33,515 nt of DNA from Roseateles chitinivorans (lineage in GTDB: Bacteria > Pseudomonadota > Gammaproteobacteria > Burkholderiales > Burkholderiaceae_C), in the NCBI RefSeq assembly GCF_002761755.1, contig NZ_PEOG01000063.1, positions 1-33,515 of the forward strand, given 5' to 3'. The notes beneath the pieces were generated by a model that was not told the origin of the DNA, made no database searches, and saw only the letters and a program-made list of their open reading frames with translations. The position numbers were made by a program, and so were the translations under genes. Positions 1 to 8,918 of the stretch are shown one piece after another. The stretch's first letter is position 1; every line of letters begins with the position of its first letter.

Positions 1-1
1 C

Positions 2-1516
2 GAGCGCCCGCGCCGCGCCCCTCGCCGGGAGGGGCCGGCAAGTCCTGGCCCCGAGGGTAGCCGCGGCGCCGCGGCGCCGGCCGCCGCTCGCCGCGAGGAC
101 CGCGCGACGCGCCCCTCCGCTCCGCGACTGAGCCTGGAGCCTGCCGAAGCCCTGCAGTCCCCCACGCCTGCGCTGCTCGCGGCCGAAGCCGCCGCCAGCG
201 CGGCCAGCGCCGCCGAGGAAGCGCGCCAGCAGGTGCTGGCCATGCAGAAGCAGATCGCCGATCTGCAGGCGGAGCAACGGCGCACGCTCGCCGCGATGAC
301 CACGCTGCGCCAGGACCTGCAGGCCGCGCGCGAACGGGCCACCGCGACGGGCGGTTCGTCCTCGACCTGGGTGCTGGGGCTGAGCCTGCTGAGCCTGGCA
401 CTGGCGGCGAGCAGCCTGCTGCTGTGGCGAAGCAACCGCATGCAGCGGCGAGAGGCCGAACAGCACTGGCTGACCGATTCGCATCAGGACGCGCCGGAGG
501 CGGAGGAGCGGGGCGCGGTGGTCGTGCCGCCGCCGGTCCCCACCGGACCATCGCCCTTCACCCCGACCGATCCGCAGAGCTCGCCCGCGCCCTTGATGTC
601 GCACCTGTCGACCGATGGGCCGCCGGCGTCGTCCGCGCCGACGACGATCCCGATGCCGCTCACCGCGGTGGAGGAACCGACCCGGCCCGGCCCGCTGGCG
701 CCGATCGCGGCCCGCCCGTCGTCACGCGTGCCGACGACCGCCGCCGACGACGCGCTGGAGGCGCTGGCCGCGCTCGAGGCCATGGAGGCGGTCGAGCCGC
801 TGAGCCTGCAGTTCGATCGCGACGACACCCGGCCGGCGCCGTTCACCTCCGACCTGGGCAGCGTCGGCGGCCTGGTGACGGTCGAGGAACTGATCGACCT
901 GGAACAGCAGGTCGATTTCTTCATGGTCCTGGGCCAGGACGACGCGGCCATCGAGCTGTTGTCCTCGCGCCTGAACCAGCGCGACGCGGCCAGCGGCCTG
1001 CCGTTCCTCAAGCTGATGGAGCTCTACCAGCGCCGGGGCGATCGCGAGGCCTTCGATCGTGTTGGCGCACGGTTCGCCGAGCAGTTCCATGCCCGCGCGC
1101 CGTCGTGGAGCGACGACCTCAACGAGGGCGAGGGGCTGGAGGCTCATGAGGAACTGATCGATCGGCTCGAGGCCGCCTGGGCGGATGCCGAGGGCAGCAT
1201 GAGCCTGCTGCAGGACCTGTTGTCCAAGCACCAGGAGTACAGCGGCGACCTGGGGCTGCCGGCCTATCGCGACCTGCTGCTGCTGTACGCCGTGGCGCGG
1301 GACCGCGCCGAGCACGAGATCGACGGCCATTCGATCGATGTCGTGCTGCCGCTGGACGCGACGGTGCATGCGGACCAGATGGCGACGATGGTGTGGCAAT
1401 CGCCACCGCCGCCGCCGGGCATGCCGGCCTCGCCGCGGTCCGTGCTCACCCAGTCGGTCGACCTGGACCTGTCCCTGGTGGACGACGAGCCGCCGCGGGA
1501 TTCCAAGGGCCGCTGA
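2..1516 (+). CDS. FimV-like membrane protein, 5' end cut by window
   Basis: The frame is open from the left edge to the TGA at 1514-1516, so the true start lies outside the window. What is visible, in order: an Ala/Pro/Arg-rich low-complexity stretch; a short heptad-like coiled coil (around 215-345); one transmembrane helix rich in Leu/Ala (about 365-430); a Pro/Thr/Ser-rich linker of about 130 residues; and an acidic helical C-terminal region starting near TVEELIDLEQQVDFF (about 875-920) with TPR-like helices. This layout (coiled coil, single membrane helix, acidic linker, helical C-terminus) resembles FimV/TspA-type proteins that organise the cell pole and type IV pili. I infer membership of that broad family from architecture, not from a LysM domain, which would lie upstream. 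The gene ends 12 bp from the convergent aminotransferase gene, with no obvious terminator between them. Confidence 0.6.
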   Translation, partial: ERPRRAPRREGPASPGPEGSRGAAAPAAARREDRATRPSAPRLSLEPAEALQSPTPALLAAEAAASAASAAEEARQQVLAMQKQIADLQAEQRRTLAAMTTLRQDLQAARERATATGGSSSTWVLGLSLLSLALAASSLLLWRSNRMQRREAEQHWLTDSHQDAPEAEERGAVVVPPPVPTGPSPFTPTDPQSSPAPLMSHLSTDGPPASSAPTTIPMPLTAVEEPTRPGPLAPIAARPSSRVPTTAADDALEALAALEAMEAVEPLSLQFDRDDTRPAPFTSDLGSVGGLVTVEELIDLEQQVDFFMVLGQDDAAIELLSSRLNQRDAASGLPFLKLMELYQRRGDREAFDRVGARFAEQFHARAPSWSDDLNEGEGLEAHEELIDRLEAAWADAEGSMSLLQDLLSKHQEYSGDLGLPAYRDLLLLYAVARDRAEHEIDGHSIDVVLPLDATVHADQMATMVWQSPPPPPGMPASPRSVLTQSVDLDLSLVDDEPPRDSKGR

Positions 1517-1528
1517 GTCCGCCTCGGC

Positions 1529-2698
1529 TCAGATCCGCTTCAGCCGGTCGAGCGCGAGGTCCAGCGTCTCGTCCTTCTTCGCGAAGCAGAAGCGGATGAG
1601 CTTCGCGTCGCTGCCGCCGCCGTAGAAGGCCGACAGCGGGATCGCCGCGACGCCGATCTCGCGCGTCAGCCACTGGCACATCGCCATGTCGTCCAGCGCG
1701 GCCAGGTCGGGCCGCAGGCCGGCGTAGTCCACGCACTGGAAGTAGCTGCCCGGGCAGGGACGCAGCACGAAGCCGGACTCCGCCAGGCCGGCGCGGAAGC
1801 GGTCCCGCTTGCGCTGGTAGAAGTCGCTCAGGCCCAGGTAGGGCGCCGGATCGCCCATGTAGGCGGCGATGCCGTGCTGCATCGCCGAGTTGACGCTGAA
1901 CACGTTGTACTGGTGCACCTTGCGGAACTCCGCCGTCAGCGGCGCAGGCGCCGCCACGTAGCCGATCTTCCAGCCCGTCACATGGTAGGTCTTGCCGAAG
2001 CTCGAGACGACGAAGCTGCGCGCCGCCAGCTCGGGCAGCCGGGACACGCTCTGGTGCGTGTGGCCGTCGTAGACCATGTGCTCGTAGACCTCGTCGCTGA
2101 TCACCAGGACCTCGGTGCCGTCGAGCAGCTCGGCCAGTTGCCGCAGCTCGTCCGCGCTCCAGACCGCGCCACTGGGGTTGTGCGGACTGTTGATCATGAT
2201 CGCCCGGGTGCGCGGCGTGAGCGCGGCGCGCAGCCGGTCGAAGTCGGGGCGGAAGGTCTGCGGATCCAGCGGTACCGGCACCCGCACGCCGCCCGCCAGC
2301 GCGATGTTGGGCGCATAGCTGTCGTAGGCGGGTTCGAGCACGATCACCTCGTCGCCGGGATGGACCACCGCCAGCAGCGCCGTCAGGATGCCCTGCGTCG
2401 CGCCGGCGGTGACGGTGATCTCGGTGTCCGGGTGATACGCGTGGCCGTAGAGGGTCTCGATCTTGGCGGCGATCGCCTGGCGCAGCGCCGGCACGCCGGG
2501 CATCGGCGGGTACTGGTTGTGGCCGGCGCGCATCGCGGCGTCGACCGCGTCCAGCAGCGCCGGATCACCGTCGAAGTCCGGGAAGCCCTGGCCCAGGTTG
2601 ACGGCCTGGTGCTGCTGCGCCAGCGCCGACATGACGCTGAACACCGTCACCCCCAGCTGGGGCAGGCGGCTCGGGGGAACGGGGGTGTGAACACGCAT
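1529..2698 (-). CDS. Methionine-type PLP aminotransferase (class I/II)
   Basis: A 389-residue fold-type I aminotransferase. Visible hallmarks: NLGQGFPDF near the N-terminus, a TAGATQG cofactor-phosphate loop, NSPHNPSG with the substrate-binding Asn, ISDEVYEH with the Asp that contacts the pyridine nitrogen, and SSFGKTYHVTGWKIGY, whose Lys236 should carry PLP. The QGFPDF and GKTYHVTGWK forms match the methionine aminotransferase (YbdL-like) branch, which transaminates methionine or 4-methylthio-2-oxobutanoate; exact substrate is inferred. The ATG at 2698 was chosen because homologous sequence begins there (MRVHTPVPPS) and upstream codons overlap the cysB gene in another frame. It lies 92 bp downstream of cysB on the same strand, which fits a role in sulfur amino acid metabolism. 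Confidence 0.85.
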   Translation of the reverse strand: MRVHTPVPPSRLPQLGVTVFSVMSALAQQHQAVNLGQGFPDFDGDPALLDAVDAAMRAGHNQYPPMPGVPALRQAIAAKIETLYGHAYHPDTEITVTAGATQGILTALLAVVHPGDEVIVLEPAYDSYAPNIALAGGVRVPVPLDPQTFRPDFDRLRAALTPRTRAIMINSPHNPSGAVWSADELRQLAELLDGTEVLVISDEVYEHMVYDGHTHQSVSRLPELAARSFVVSSFGKTYHVTGWKIGYVAAPAPLTAEFRKVHQYNVFSVNSAMQHGIAAYMGDPAPYLGLSDFYQRKRDRFRAGLAESGFVLRPCPGSYFQCVDYAGLRPDLAALDDMAMCQWLTREIGVAAIPLSAFYGGGSDAKLIRFCFAKKDETLDLALDRLKRI

Positions 2699-2790
2699 GG
2701 TCTGGATCGATGAAGGGGCGGGTCGGAAGCGGGGGAGGCGCCGGACGTGGCCGTGATCGGATCGGATTGGCGAGAGGTGTCGGGTGGGCG

Positions 2791-3735
2791 TCAGAGGTCG
2801 TAGTCGCTCGCCTCGCCGCTCATCGCGCGCTGCAGCAGCGTGCGGTTGAGCCGGTCGGACAGCAACTCGGCGAAGCTGTAGACGTAGTTGCGCAGGTAGG
2901 CGCCGCGCTTGAAGGCGATGCGCGCGACGTTCTGGCCCAGCAGGTGGCCCAGCGGGCGCGAGACGAGCTCGCCGCCGGGCGGGTCCTCGCGCACCGCCAT
3001 CTCGGCGACGATGCCGATGCCCAGCCCCAACCGGACGTAAGTCTTGATGACGTCGGAGTCGATCGCCTCGAGCACGATGTTGGGCGTCAGCTGCCGCTGC
3101 GCGAAGGCGCGGTCGATGCGGGTGCGGCCGGTGAAGCTCGGGTGATAGGACACCAGCGGCTGCTGGGCGAGCTGCTCCAGGTCGATGCGCTCGACCTGCG
3201 CGAGCGGATGCTCCGCCCGCATCACCAGCACGTGCTGCCATTCGTAGGCGGGCAGGGTGACGAGCTCCTCGAACTGCGACAGCGACTCGGTGGCCAGGCC
3301 CACATCGGCCGTCTCGTCGATCAGCATCCGGGCGACCTGGTCCGGGCTGCCCTGGTGCAGGCCGATGTTCACCTGGGGGAACTGCCGGCGCAGCTGGGTG
3401 ACCGGCCCGGGCAGCACATAGCGCGCCTGGGTGTGGGTGGTGGCGATCGACAGCGTGCCGACGTCCTGCTTGGAGTACTCCTCGCCGATGCGCTTCAGGT
3501 TGCCGACCTCGCGCATGATGATCTCGATCGACTTCAGCACCTGGCGCCCCGGCTCGGTGATGCTGCGCAGCCGCTTGCCATGGCGCGAGAAGATGTCGAC
3601 GCCGAGCTCCTCCTCCAGCTCCAGGATCGCCTTGGAGACGCCCGGCTGCGAGGTGTACAGCGCCTTGGCCGTCTCGGTCAGGTTGAGGTTGCGGCGCGCG
3701 GCCTCTTGGACGAAGCGGAACTGGTGCAGGTTCAT
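2791..3735 (-). CDS. cysB: LysR-family transcriptional regulator CysB
   Basis: 314 residues, close to enterobacterial CysB (324). An N-terminal winged helix-turn-helix (about residues 1-60, with LTETAKALYTSQPGVSKAI as recognition region) is followed by GDIFSR-like and HGKRL wing sequences, then a periplasmic-binding-protein-like effector domain beginning near VGTLSIATTHTQARYVLP. The TTHTQARY segment is characteristic of CysB/Cbl, where Thr residues contact sulfate or N-acetylserine. In the family CysB activates sulfate assimilation genes and responds to sulfur limitation. It is transcribed away from lptFG and lies only 18 bp downstream of the CbiX-type chelatase gene, a neighbour that would make siroheme for sulfite reductase. 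Cbl is an alternative, but the length and lone copy favour CysB. Confidence 0.9.
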   Translation of the reverse strand: MNLHQFRFVQEAARRNLNLTETAKALYTSQPGVSKAILELEEELGVDIFSRHGKRLRSITEPGRQVLKSIEIIMREVGNLKRIGEEYSKQDVGTLSIATTHTQARYVLPGPVTQLRRQFPQVNIGLHQGSPDQVARMLIDETADVGLATESLSQFEELVTLPAYEWQHVLVMRAEHPLAQVERIDLEQLAQQPLVSYHPSFTGRTRIDRAFAQRQLTPNIVLEAIDSDVIKTYVRLGLGIGIVAEMAVREDPPGGELVSRPLGHLLGQNVARIAFKRGAYLRNYVYSFAELLSDRLNRTLLQRAMSGEASDYDL

Positions 3736-3753
3736 GGCGTGTTCATCGCAGGC

Positions 3754-4179
3754 TCAGGCCTGGGGCAGCACGGTCGGAGTGGCGGGATTGAGCGGATCGG
3801 CGGGCAGGGTGACGCTGGAGATCAGGTCCAGCGTCGCGCCCGCCATCGCGCGGATGACGGAGGGTTGTTCCCCGATCGCGTCGTGCAGCACGAACAGCAC
3901 CCGCGGATGCGCCGCGCGCAGCGACTCGACCAGCGGCGGAACGTCCCGCCGCACATGGCCGCTGGCGCCGAGGAACATCGGCACGATCTGGATCCGGCTG
4001 CAGCCGCGGGCGGCCAGGGCGCCGGCGGCGGTGGCGATGTCCGGGGTCATCAGCTCGAGATAGGCCAGCGCGATCGGCAGGTCCGGTCGCTGCGTCTGCA
4101 GCTCGGCGGCGATGGCCTGGAACGGGGCGGCCCAGGCCGGATCCCGGGCGCCGTGGGCGAAGAGCAGCAGACCGTCCAT
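3754..4179 (-). CDS. Small CbiX/SirB-type sirohydrochlorin chelatase
   Basis: 141 residues, the length of single-domain CbiX(S)/SirB chelatases. These insert Fe2+ or Co2+ into sirohydrochlorin to make siroheme or a cobalamin precursor. Both metal-binding histidines are visible: His9 in LLLFAHGARDP and His75 in VPMFLGASGHVRRD. ATG at 4179 gives the expected N-terminus. The next gene on the same strand, 18 bp away, is cysB, so I infer the product feeds siroheme to assimilatory sulfite reductase; cobalt insertion remains possible because no other siroheme or cobalamin genes are in the window. Cytoplasmic, no signal sequence. An 8-bp perfect inverted repeat sits in the 88-bp gap upstream, between lptG and this gene. 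Confidence 0.85.
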   Translation of the reverse strand: MDGLLLFAHGARDPAWAAPFQAIAAELQTQRPDLPIALAYLELMTPDIATAAGALAARGCSRIQIVPMFLGASGHVRRDVPPLVESLRAAHPRVLFVLHDAIGEQPSVIRAMAGATLDLISSVTLPADPLNPATPTVLPQA

Positions 4180-4226
4180 CAGCAGTCCTCCGTCGGTTGT
4201 AGCGGCCGGGGCGGGGCCGGGGGAGC

Positions 4227-4246
4227 GGTCCGGCGGGTGCCGGACC
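4227..4246 (-). repeat. GC-rich hairpin between lptG and the chelatase gene
   Basis: A perfect 8-bp inverted repeat, GGTCCGGC then loop GGGT then GCCGGACC. It lies 41 bp after the lptG end and about 48 bp before the chelatase start (minus strand). No T-run follows, so it is not a canonical intrinsic terminator; it could be an mRNA stability stem or a partial attenuator separating the LPS-export genes from the sulfur genes. Confidence 0.4.
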
Positions 4247-4267
4247 GGCGGGCGGCGCTCCCGCCGC

Positions 4268-5431
4268 TCATCGATAGCGCACCAGCCAGTAGAACGCGGC
4301 CATCGAGATGCCCAGGTAGAGCAGGCTCGGCGCGGACGCCACCAGCCAGGGGGTCCAGTCGCGCAGCAGCCCGAGGTGGCCGGTGATCGCGTTCAGCACC
4401 ACGAAGCTGATGCCCAGCATGATGCCGCCGAAGACCTTGACGCTGATGCCGCCCGAGCGGAAGTGCAGGTAGGCGAAGGGCAGCGCCAGCGCCACCATCA
4501 CCATGCAGGCGAACGGATAGAAGGCCTTGCGCCAGAACTGGATCTCCGGCTGCGCCGACGACTGCTCCTGCGAGGAGAGGTGGCGGGTGTAGCGGTAGAG
4601 CTCCAGCGTGGACATGTTCCAGGTCGGCTGCACCGCCGCGGACACGACGCCCGCCGGCAACTGGCTCTGCCAGTCGAAGCGGGGCAGCAGGATCTCGTGG
4701 ATGGCGGGGTTCTCGGACAGCTTGTCCTGCGCCGCCGCGGGGTCCTTGGGCTGCGGCGCGTTGGCGGCCGGCTGGCTCAGCGGGGTCGCCACGCGCGACC
4801 ACTGCGTCAGCCGCACATCGTTCATCTGCCAGCGACCGGTCGCGTCGACGGTGGCGCTCTTGGCCGTCAGCCGGGTCGCCATCGCGCCCTTGCTGTCGAA
4901 CTCGAAGACCAGCACGTCCTCCATCGTCCCGTTCGAGCGGGCCCGCCCGACATGCACCGCATAGTTGAAGTCGCCGATGCGGTCCTTCATCCAGGCGCCC
5001 TGCGCATTCGTGACGCCGCCGCTGGCGGTGGACTTGAGCAACTGCGCCTGGCGGTCCGCCCAGGGGTTGACGAAGTCGCCCACCACGAAGGCCAGCACCG
5101 CGAAGCCCAGCGCCATCACGCTCAGCAGGCCCAGCGCGCGCTGCGGCCCCAGGCCGCCGGTGCGCAGGATGGTGAACTCGCTGGACTGCGCCAGCCGCGC
5201 CATGCTGAAGATGGTGCCGATCAGCACCGCGATCGGCATCAGCTCGTAGAAGCGGCCCGGCAGCTTCAGCACGCTGGACCACACCGCCAGCCCCAGGCCC
5301 AGGCCCAGTCGCTGGAAGCGGTCCAGGTCGTCGATGAAGTCCAGGAAGAAGAACAGCGCCAGGAACCCGGCCATGACCAGGGCGAAGGAGCTGAGGATGT
5401 CGCGGTACAGCAGCCGCCGGACGGTTCTCAT
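4268..5431 (-). CDS. lptG: LPS export ABC transporter permease LptG
   Basis: 387 residues. It begins MRTVRRLLYRDILSSFALVMAGFLALFFFLDFIDDL, the N-terminal amphipathic region and first membrane helix of LptG. Helices follow near residues 60-120, then a periplasmic beta-jellyroll of about 150 residues (starting near LKSTASGG), then three C-terminal helices. Together with LptF and the ATPase LptB it extracts lipopolysaccharide from the inner membrane and passes it to LptC/LptA. Its ATG overlaps the lptF stop by 4 bp (ATGA at 5428-5431), so the pair is translationally coupled. lptB is not in the window, as usual for this arrangement. Confidence 0.95.
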   Translation of the reverse strand: MRTVRRLLYRDILSSFALVMAGFLALFFFLDFIDDLDRFQRLGLGLGLAVWSSVLKLPGRFYELMPIAVLIGTIFSMARLAQSSEFTILRTGGLGPQRALGLLSVMALGFAVLAFVVGDFVNPWADRQAQLLKSTASGGVTNAQGAWMKDRIGDFNYAVHVGRARSNGTMEDVLVFEFDSKGAMATRLTAKSATVDATGRWQMNDVRLTQWSRVATPLSQPAANAPQPKDPAAAQDKLSENPAIHEILLPRFDWQSQLPAGVVSAAVQPTWNMSTLELYRYTRHLSSQEQSSAQPEIQFWRKAFYPFACMVMVALALPFAYLHFRSGGISVKVFGGIMLGISFVVLNAITGHLGLLRDWTPWLVASAPSLLYLGISMAAFYWLVRYR

Positions 5432-6627
5432 GTGGGCACTCCCGGCGTGGACGAGGACATCGAGGCCGGGGCGATGACCACGCCCGCCGGGACGGGCGCG
5501 AGCACGGTCTCGGCATAGGCCGGGTTCTCGGGCGGCGCGGGCAGCACGCCGCTGCGCGGGGCGCCCAGGCGCGCGCCCTGTTCGCGCCAGAGCAGCAGCA
5601 GCATCGTCACGAGGAAGGCGCCGCCATGCAGCGCCAGCATCGCGGACCCCAGCTTCATCTTGTTGCCCACCACCCAGGTCTGGGTCAGGTTGATCAGGTT
5701 GAAGTAGACGATGAAGGCGAGCAGCGCGAAGAGCAGGTTCCAGTTGCTGGCGCGGCGCGGATTGGTCGCCGAGATGCCGATGCCCAGCAGCACCAGGTTG
5801 ACGCAGCCCAGGATCATGCCGAAGCGCCAGGCCAGTTCGCCGTCGTTCTGCGGCGTGCGGTCGCCCAGCAGGTCCAGCGTCGGCCGCGTCTTCGGCGCAC
5901 GCTTGCCACCGGCGCGCATCACCTCGTCGTCGACGACGACCTGGTACTGCTGGAAGCGGGCGACCGACTTGTCGCCATTGCGCAGGTCCACGTCGTTGCG
6001 CTGGCCGTGCTCCAGAACCAGCACCCGCTGGTTGTTCTTGTACTGGAGCGCGCCGCGTGCCGAGGTGGTCACCGACTCCAGGTGCTCGGTGTTGTTCATG
6101 ATGAAGACATTGCGCGCCGCCGCCTCGTCGGCCGGGTCGCGCTCGATGAAGAACACCCGCGAGCCGTCATTGGAGGTCTGGAACTGGCCGGGTGCGACAC
6201 GGGACAGGTCGCTGCGTTGCTCGAACTGCTCGCGCAGCTGGGCGCTGTTCTCGTTGCTCCACGGCCAGACGATGGTCATCAGCACCGTCACCACCACCAG
6301 CACCGGCGAGGCCATCGTCAGCACCGGCCGCACGAAGCGCGTCAGACCCAGGCCGCTGGCGAACCAGATGGTCATCTCCGATTCCTTGTACATGCGCCCC
6401 AGCGACATGACGACGGCGACGAACAGCGACAGGCTCAGCATCACCGGCAACTGGGCGAGGGCCAGGTAGCCCAGCGACAACAGCACGTGCTGCGGTGCCA
6501 CCGTGCCCTTGGCCGCCATGCCGAGGGAGCGCACCAGCAGCATCGTCACGACGATGGTCAGGATGACCACGAAGGCCAATCCGAAACTGCGGGCGAGTTC
6601 TTTGCGTACTGATGAATCGAATAACAT
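5428..6627 (-). CDS. lptF: LPS export ABC transporter permease LptF
   Basis: 399 residues. It starts MLFDSSVRKELARSFG, followed by a first transmembrane helix VVILTIVVTMLLVRSLG, typical of LptF. Two further helices precede a long periplasmic domain (about residues 140-270), and three helices lie near the C-terminus. A Pro/Ala-rich cytoplasmic tail of about 40 residues after the last helix is longer than in E. coli LptF. The protein pairs with LptG as the membrane part of the LPS extraction ABC transporter. It is divergent from pepA with only 28 bp between the start codons, a conserved order in proteobacteria. A near-consensus -10 (CATAAT) lies just upstream and overlaps the pepA start codon. 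Confidence 0.95.
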   Translation of the reverse strand: MLFDSSVRKELARSFGLAFVVILTIVVTMLLVRSLGMAAKGTVAPQHVLLSLGYLALAQLPVMLSLSLFVAVVMSLGRMYKESEMTIWFASGLGLTRFVRPVLTMASPVLVVVTVLMTIVWPWSNENSAQLREQFEQRSDLSRVAPGQFQTSNDGSRVFFIERDPADEAAARNVFIMNNTEHLESVTTSARGALQYKNNQRVLVLEHGQRNDVDLRNGDKSVARFQQYQVVVDDEVMRAGGKRAPKTRPTLDLLGDRTPQNDGELAWRFGMILGCVNLVLLGIGISATNPRRASNWNLLFALLAFIVYFNLINLTQTWVVGNKMKLGSAMLALHGGAFLVTMLLLLWREQGARLGAPRSGVLPAPPENPAYAETVLAPVPAGVVIAPASMSSSTPGVPT

Positions 6628-6653
6628 CCGGGCACTTTATCTACTTCTCGGTA

Positions 6654-6659
6654 TTATGG
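6654..6659 (-). promoter_or_regulatory. Candidate -10 box of lptF overlapping the pepA ATG
   Basis: On the minus strand these bases read CATAAT, five of six matches to TATAAT. A start about 7 bp downstream would give an lptF leader of roughly 18-20 nt. On the plus strand the same bases contain the pepA ATG (6656-6658). No good -35 is visible, so the call rests on the -10 alone. Confidence 0.35.
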
Positions 6660-8116
6660 ACTTTCGCTCTCAGCTCGCGTCCCTCGACGCCCTGTCGTCG
6701 CACGCCGCCGACGCCCTGGTGCTGATCGTCGCCGGCGACAGCCTGCCAGCGTCGCTCGACAAGACCGTTTCCGCCCTGGTCAAGGACGCCATCAAGCTCG
6801 GCGACTTCGAGCTGAAGTCGGGTCAGGTCTTGTCCCTGGTCCGTCCCGCCGGCCTGAAGGCCCCGCGCCTGGTGGTCGCCGCCAGCGGTTCGACGCTCAA
6901 GGCCGCGCGGTCGGCGCTGACCGCGGCGCTGGGCCAGCTCAAGGGCAAGGGCGCGACCGGCGCCTCGATCGCCTACGCCGGCTTCGGCGCCGAGCTGACC
7001 GAGTCCCTGGCCGAGCAGACCGTGCTCGCCGCCCAGGACGCCGTGTATGTCTATCGCGAGACCAAACCCAGCGCGCCCGCCGCGTCCAAGCTGACCCGGA
7101 TCGCCCTGCTGCATGGCAAGGACGAGGTCAAGGCGGTCAAGGCCGGCCTGACGCGCGGCCAGGCCATCGGCGCCGGCATCGCCGTCGCGCGCGAGTGCGC
7201 CAACCTGCCGCCCAATGTCGCCACGCCGGCCTACCTGGCGGACCAGACCAAGGCGCTGGCCAAGAGCCACGGCATCAAGGTCGAGGTGCTGGACCAGAAG
7301 GGCATCGAGAAGCTGGGCATGGGCTCCTTCCTGTCGGTCGCCAAGGGCTCCGACGTGCCGCCGCGCTTCATCGTCGCCAAGTACGAGGGCGCCGCCAGAA
7401 CGCAGGCGCCCATCGTGCTGGTGGGCAAGGGCATCACCTTCGACTCGGGCGGCATCTCGCTGAAGCCGGGCGCCGGCATGGACGAGATGAAGTTCGACAT
7501 GGGCGGCGCCGCCTCGGTGCTGGGCACGCTGCGCGCGGTGGCCGAGCTCAAGCCCAAGATCAACCTGGTCGTGCTGATCGCCGCCTGCGAGAACATGCCC
7601 AGCGGCCGCGCGGTCAAGCCGGGCGACGTGGTGACCTCGATGTCGGGCCAGACGATCGAGATCCTGAACACCGACGCCGAGGGCCGCCTCATCCTGTGCG
7701 ACGCGTTGACCTACGCCGAGCGCTTCAAGCCCGCCGCCGTCGTCGACGTGGCGACGCTGACCGGCGCCTGCGTGATCGCGCTGGGCGGCGTGCGCTCCGG
7801 CATGTACGCCAGCGACGACGAACTGGCCGCCGCGCTGAGCGCCGCCGGCGAGACGGCGCTGGACCCGTGCTGGCGCCTGCCGCTGGACGACGACTATGCC
7901 GACGGCCTGAAGACCAACTTCGCCGACGTCGCCAATGTCGCCGGTCGCGAGGGTGGCTCCATCACTGCGGCCAAGTTCCTGCAGCGCTTCGCCTCGAAGT
8001 ACCGCTGGGGCCACCTGGACATCGCCGGCACCGCCTGGAAGGGCGGCGGCGCCAAGGGCGCCACCGGTCGTCCGGTCGGCCTGCTGACGCACTTCGTGCT
8101 GTCGCAGGTCCGCTGA
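6656..8116 (+). CDS. pepA: Leucyl aminopeptidase PepA (M17 family)
   Basis: 486 residues, M17 cytosol aminopeptidase. The C-terminal catalytic domain shows the metal and active-site motifs: VGKGITFDSGGISLKP with catalytic Lys258 and metal-binding Asp263, DMGGAASVLG, and the family signature NTDAEGRL at residues 338-345 with Glu342 and Arg344. The N-terminal domain (1-160) is the poorly conserved oligomer and DNA-binding half. The enzyme hydrolyses N-terminal residues, preferring Leu, and works as a Zn/Mn hexamer in the cytoplasm. ATG at 6656 is chosen because the upstream open frame runs antisense into lptF. There is no clear Shine-Dalgarno before it. It is followed after 46 bp by holC. Confidence 0.95.
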   Translation: MDFRSQLASLDALSSHAADALVLIVAGDSLPASLDKTVSALVKDAIKLGDFELKSGQVLSLVRPAGLKAPRLVVAASGSTLKAARSALTAALGQLKGKGATGASIAYAGFGAELTESLAEQTVLAAQDAVYVYRETKPSAPAASKLTRIALLHGKDEVKAVKAGLTRGQAIGAGIAVARECANLPPNVATPAYLADQTKALAKSHGIKVEVLDQKGIEKLGMGSFLSVAKGSDVPPRFIVAKYEGAARTQAPIVLVGKGITFDSGGISLKPGAGMDEMKFDMGGAASVLGTLRAVAELKPKINLVVLIAACENMPSGRAVKPGDVVTSMSGQTIEILNTDAEGRLILCDALTYAERFKPAAVVDVATLTGACVIALGGVRSGMYASDDELAAALSAAGETALDPCWRLPLDDDYADGLKTNFADVANVAGREGGSITAAKFLQRFASKYRWGHLDIAGTAWKGGGAKGATGRPVGLLTHFVLSQVR

Positions 8117-8162
8117 GCGCCGCGCGCGTTCTCGGCCAGCGCAAGAGGGAAGGGGCACTCCG

Positions 8163-8591
8163 GTGACGGAAGTCAACTTCTATACCGGCGTGCCCGATCG
8201 CCAGGTCTACGCCTGCCGCCTGCTGCGCAAGACGCAGGCGGCCGGCCTGACCGTCGGCGTCTGGGGGCCGATGCGGCTGCTCGAGCGACTCGATCAGACG
8301 CTCTGGACCTTCGATCCGGGCGAGTTCCTGCCCCACCTGCTGCTGCGCGGCGACACGCCGCCGCTGTTGCGCGAGCGCACCCCGATCCTGCTCTCGGACC
8401 AGCTCGATGCGCTGGCCGGGTGCCAGGTCTTGCTGAACTTCGAGCCGGACGTGCCGCCGGGGCTCGAGCGCTTCGAGCGCGTGCTGGAGCTGGTCTCCAC
8501 CGACGCCGAGCAGGTCGCCGCGGGACGCGGTCGATTCAAGGCGTACAAGGCGCTCGGCCTGACGCTCAACCATCACGTGATGTCGGCCTGA
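8163..8591 (+). CDS. holC: DNA polymerase III chi subunit HolC
   Basis: 142 residues, usual for chi (about 147). The N-terminus TEVNFYTGVPDRQVYACRLLRKT and the segment WGPMRLLERLDQTLWTFDPGEFLPH match the chi fold. The late block RFKAYKALGLTLNHHVM also fits. Chi joins psi and SSB to the clamp loader at the replication fork. The start is a GTG at 8163 with a good ribosome binding site (GAGGGAAGGGG) about 7 bp upstream. The pepA-holC order is conserved in proteobacteria. valS, a frequent next gene, is absent here; a 412-bp gene-free gap follows. Confidence 0.92.
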   Translation: MTEVNFYTGVPDRQVYACRLLRKTQAAGLTVGVWGPMRLLERLDQTLWTFDPGEFLPHLLLRGDTPPLLRERTPILLSDQLDALAGCQVLLNFEPDVPPGLERFERVLELVSTDAEQVAAGRGRFKAYKALGLTLNHHVMSA

Positions 8592-8918
8592 GATCGACGG
8601 CGCGCGACCGCACGCGCATTCCCGTCGCGGCGCGGCGCCGCTCGTCGATTCCTCCGCCAATTTCTTCGCCTGTTTCTTGCTCGCGAGCGTCCGCCGGACG
8701 GCGCGCCATGCGGGTGCCGCGTCGCGTCTTCGTGGTGCCGGGAAGCCCATGAACAGGGCGCCGAGGACGATCGGAACGCGTCGACTGGGCGGATTTCCGC
8801 ACTCTGCGCGCGACCCGTGTGCACGCCTTCGCACTCCTGTGAAAACCATCCGGGTTTGCCCCGGTGACAGGGGCGCGACAACGCCTGCGCCGTGACCGCG
8901 TTCACAGCATTTTCACTA

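Noticed and set aside
2710..4386. A 558-codon plus-strand frame opposite cysB and the chelatase
   Set aside because: It spans two well-supported minus-strand genes and their gap and has no recognisable features.
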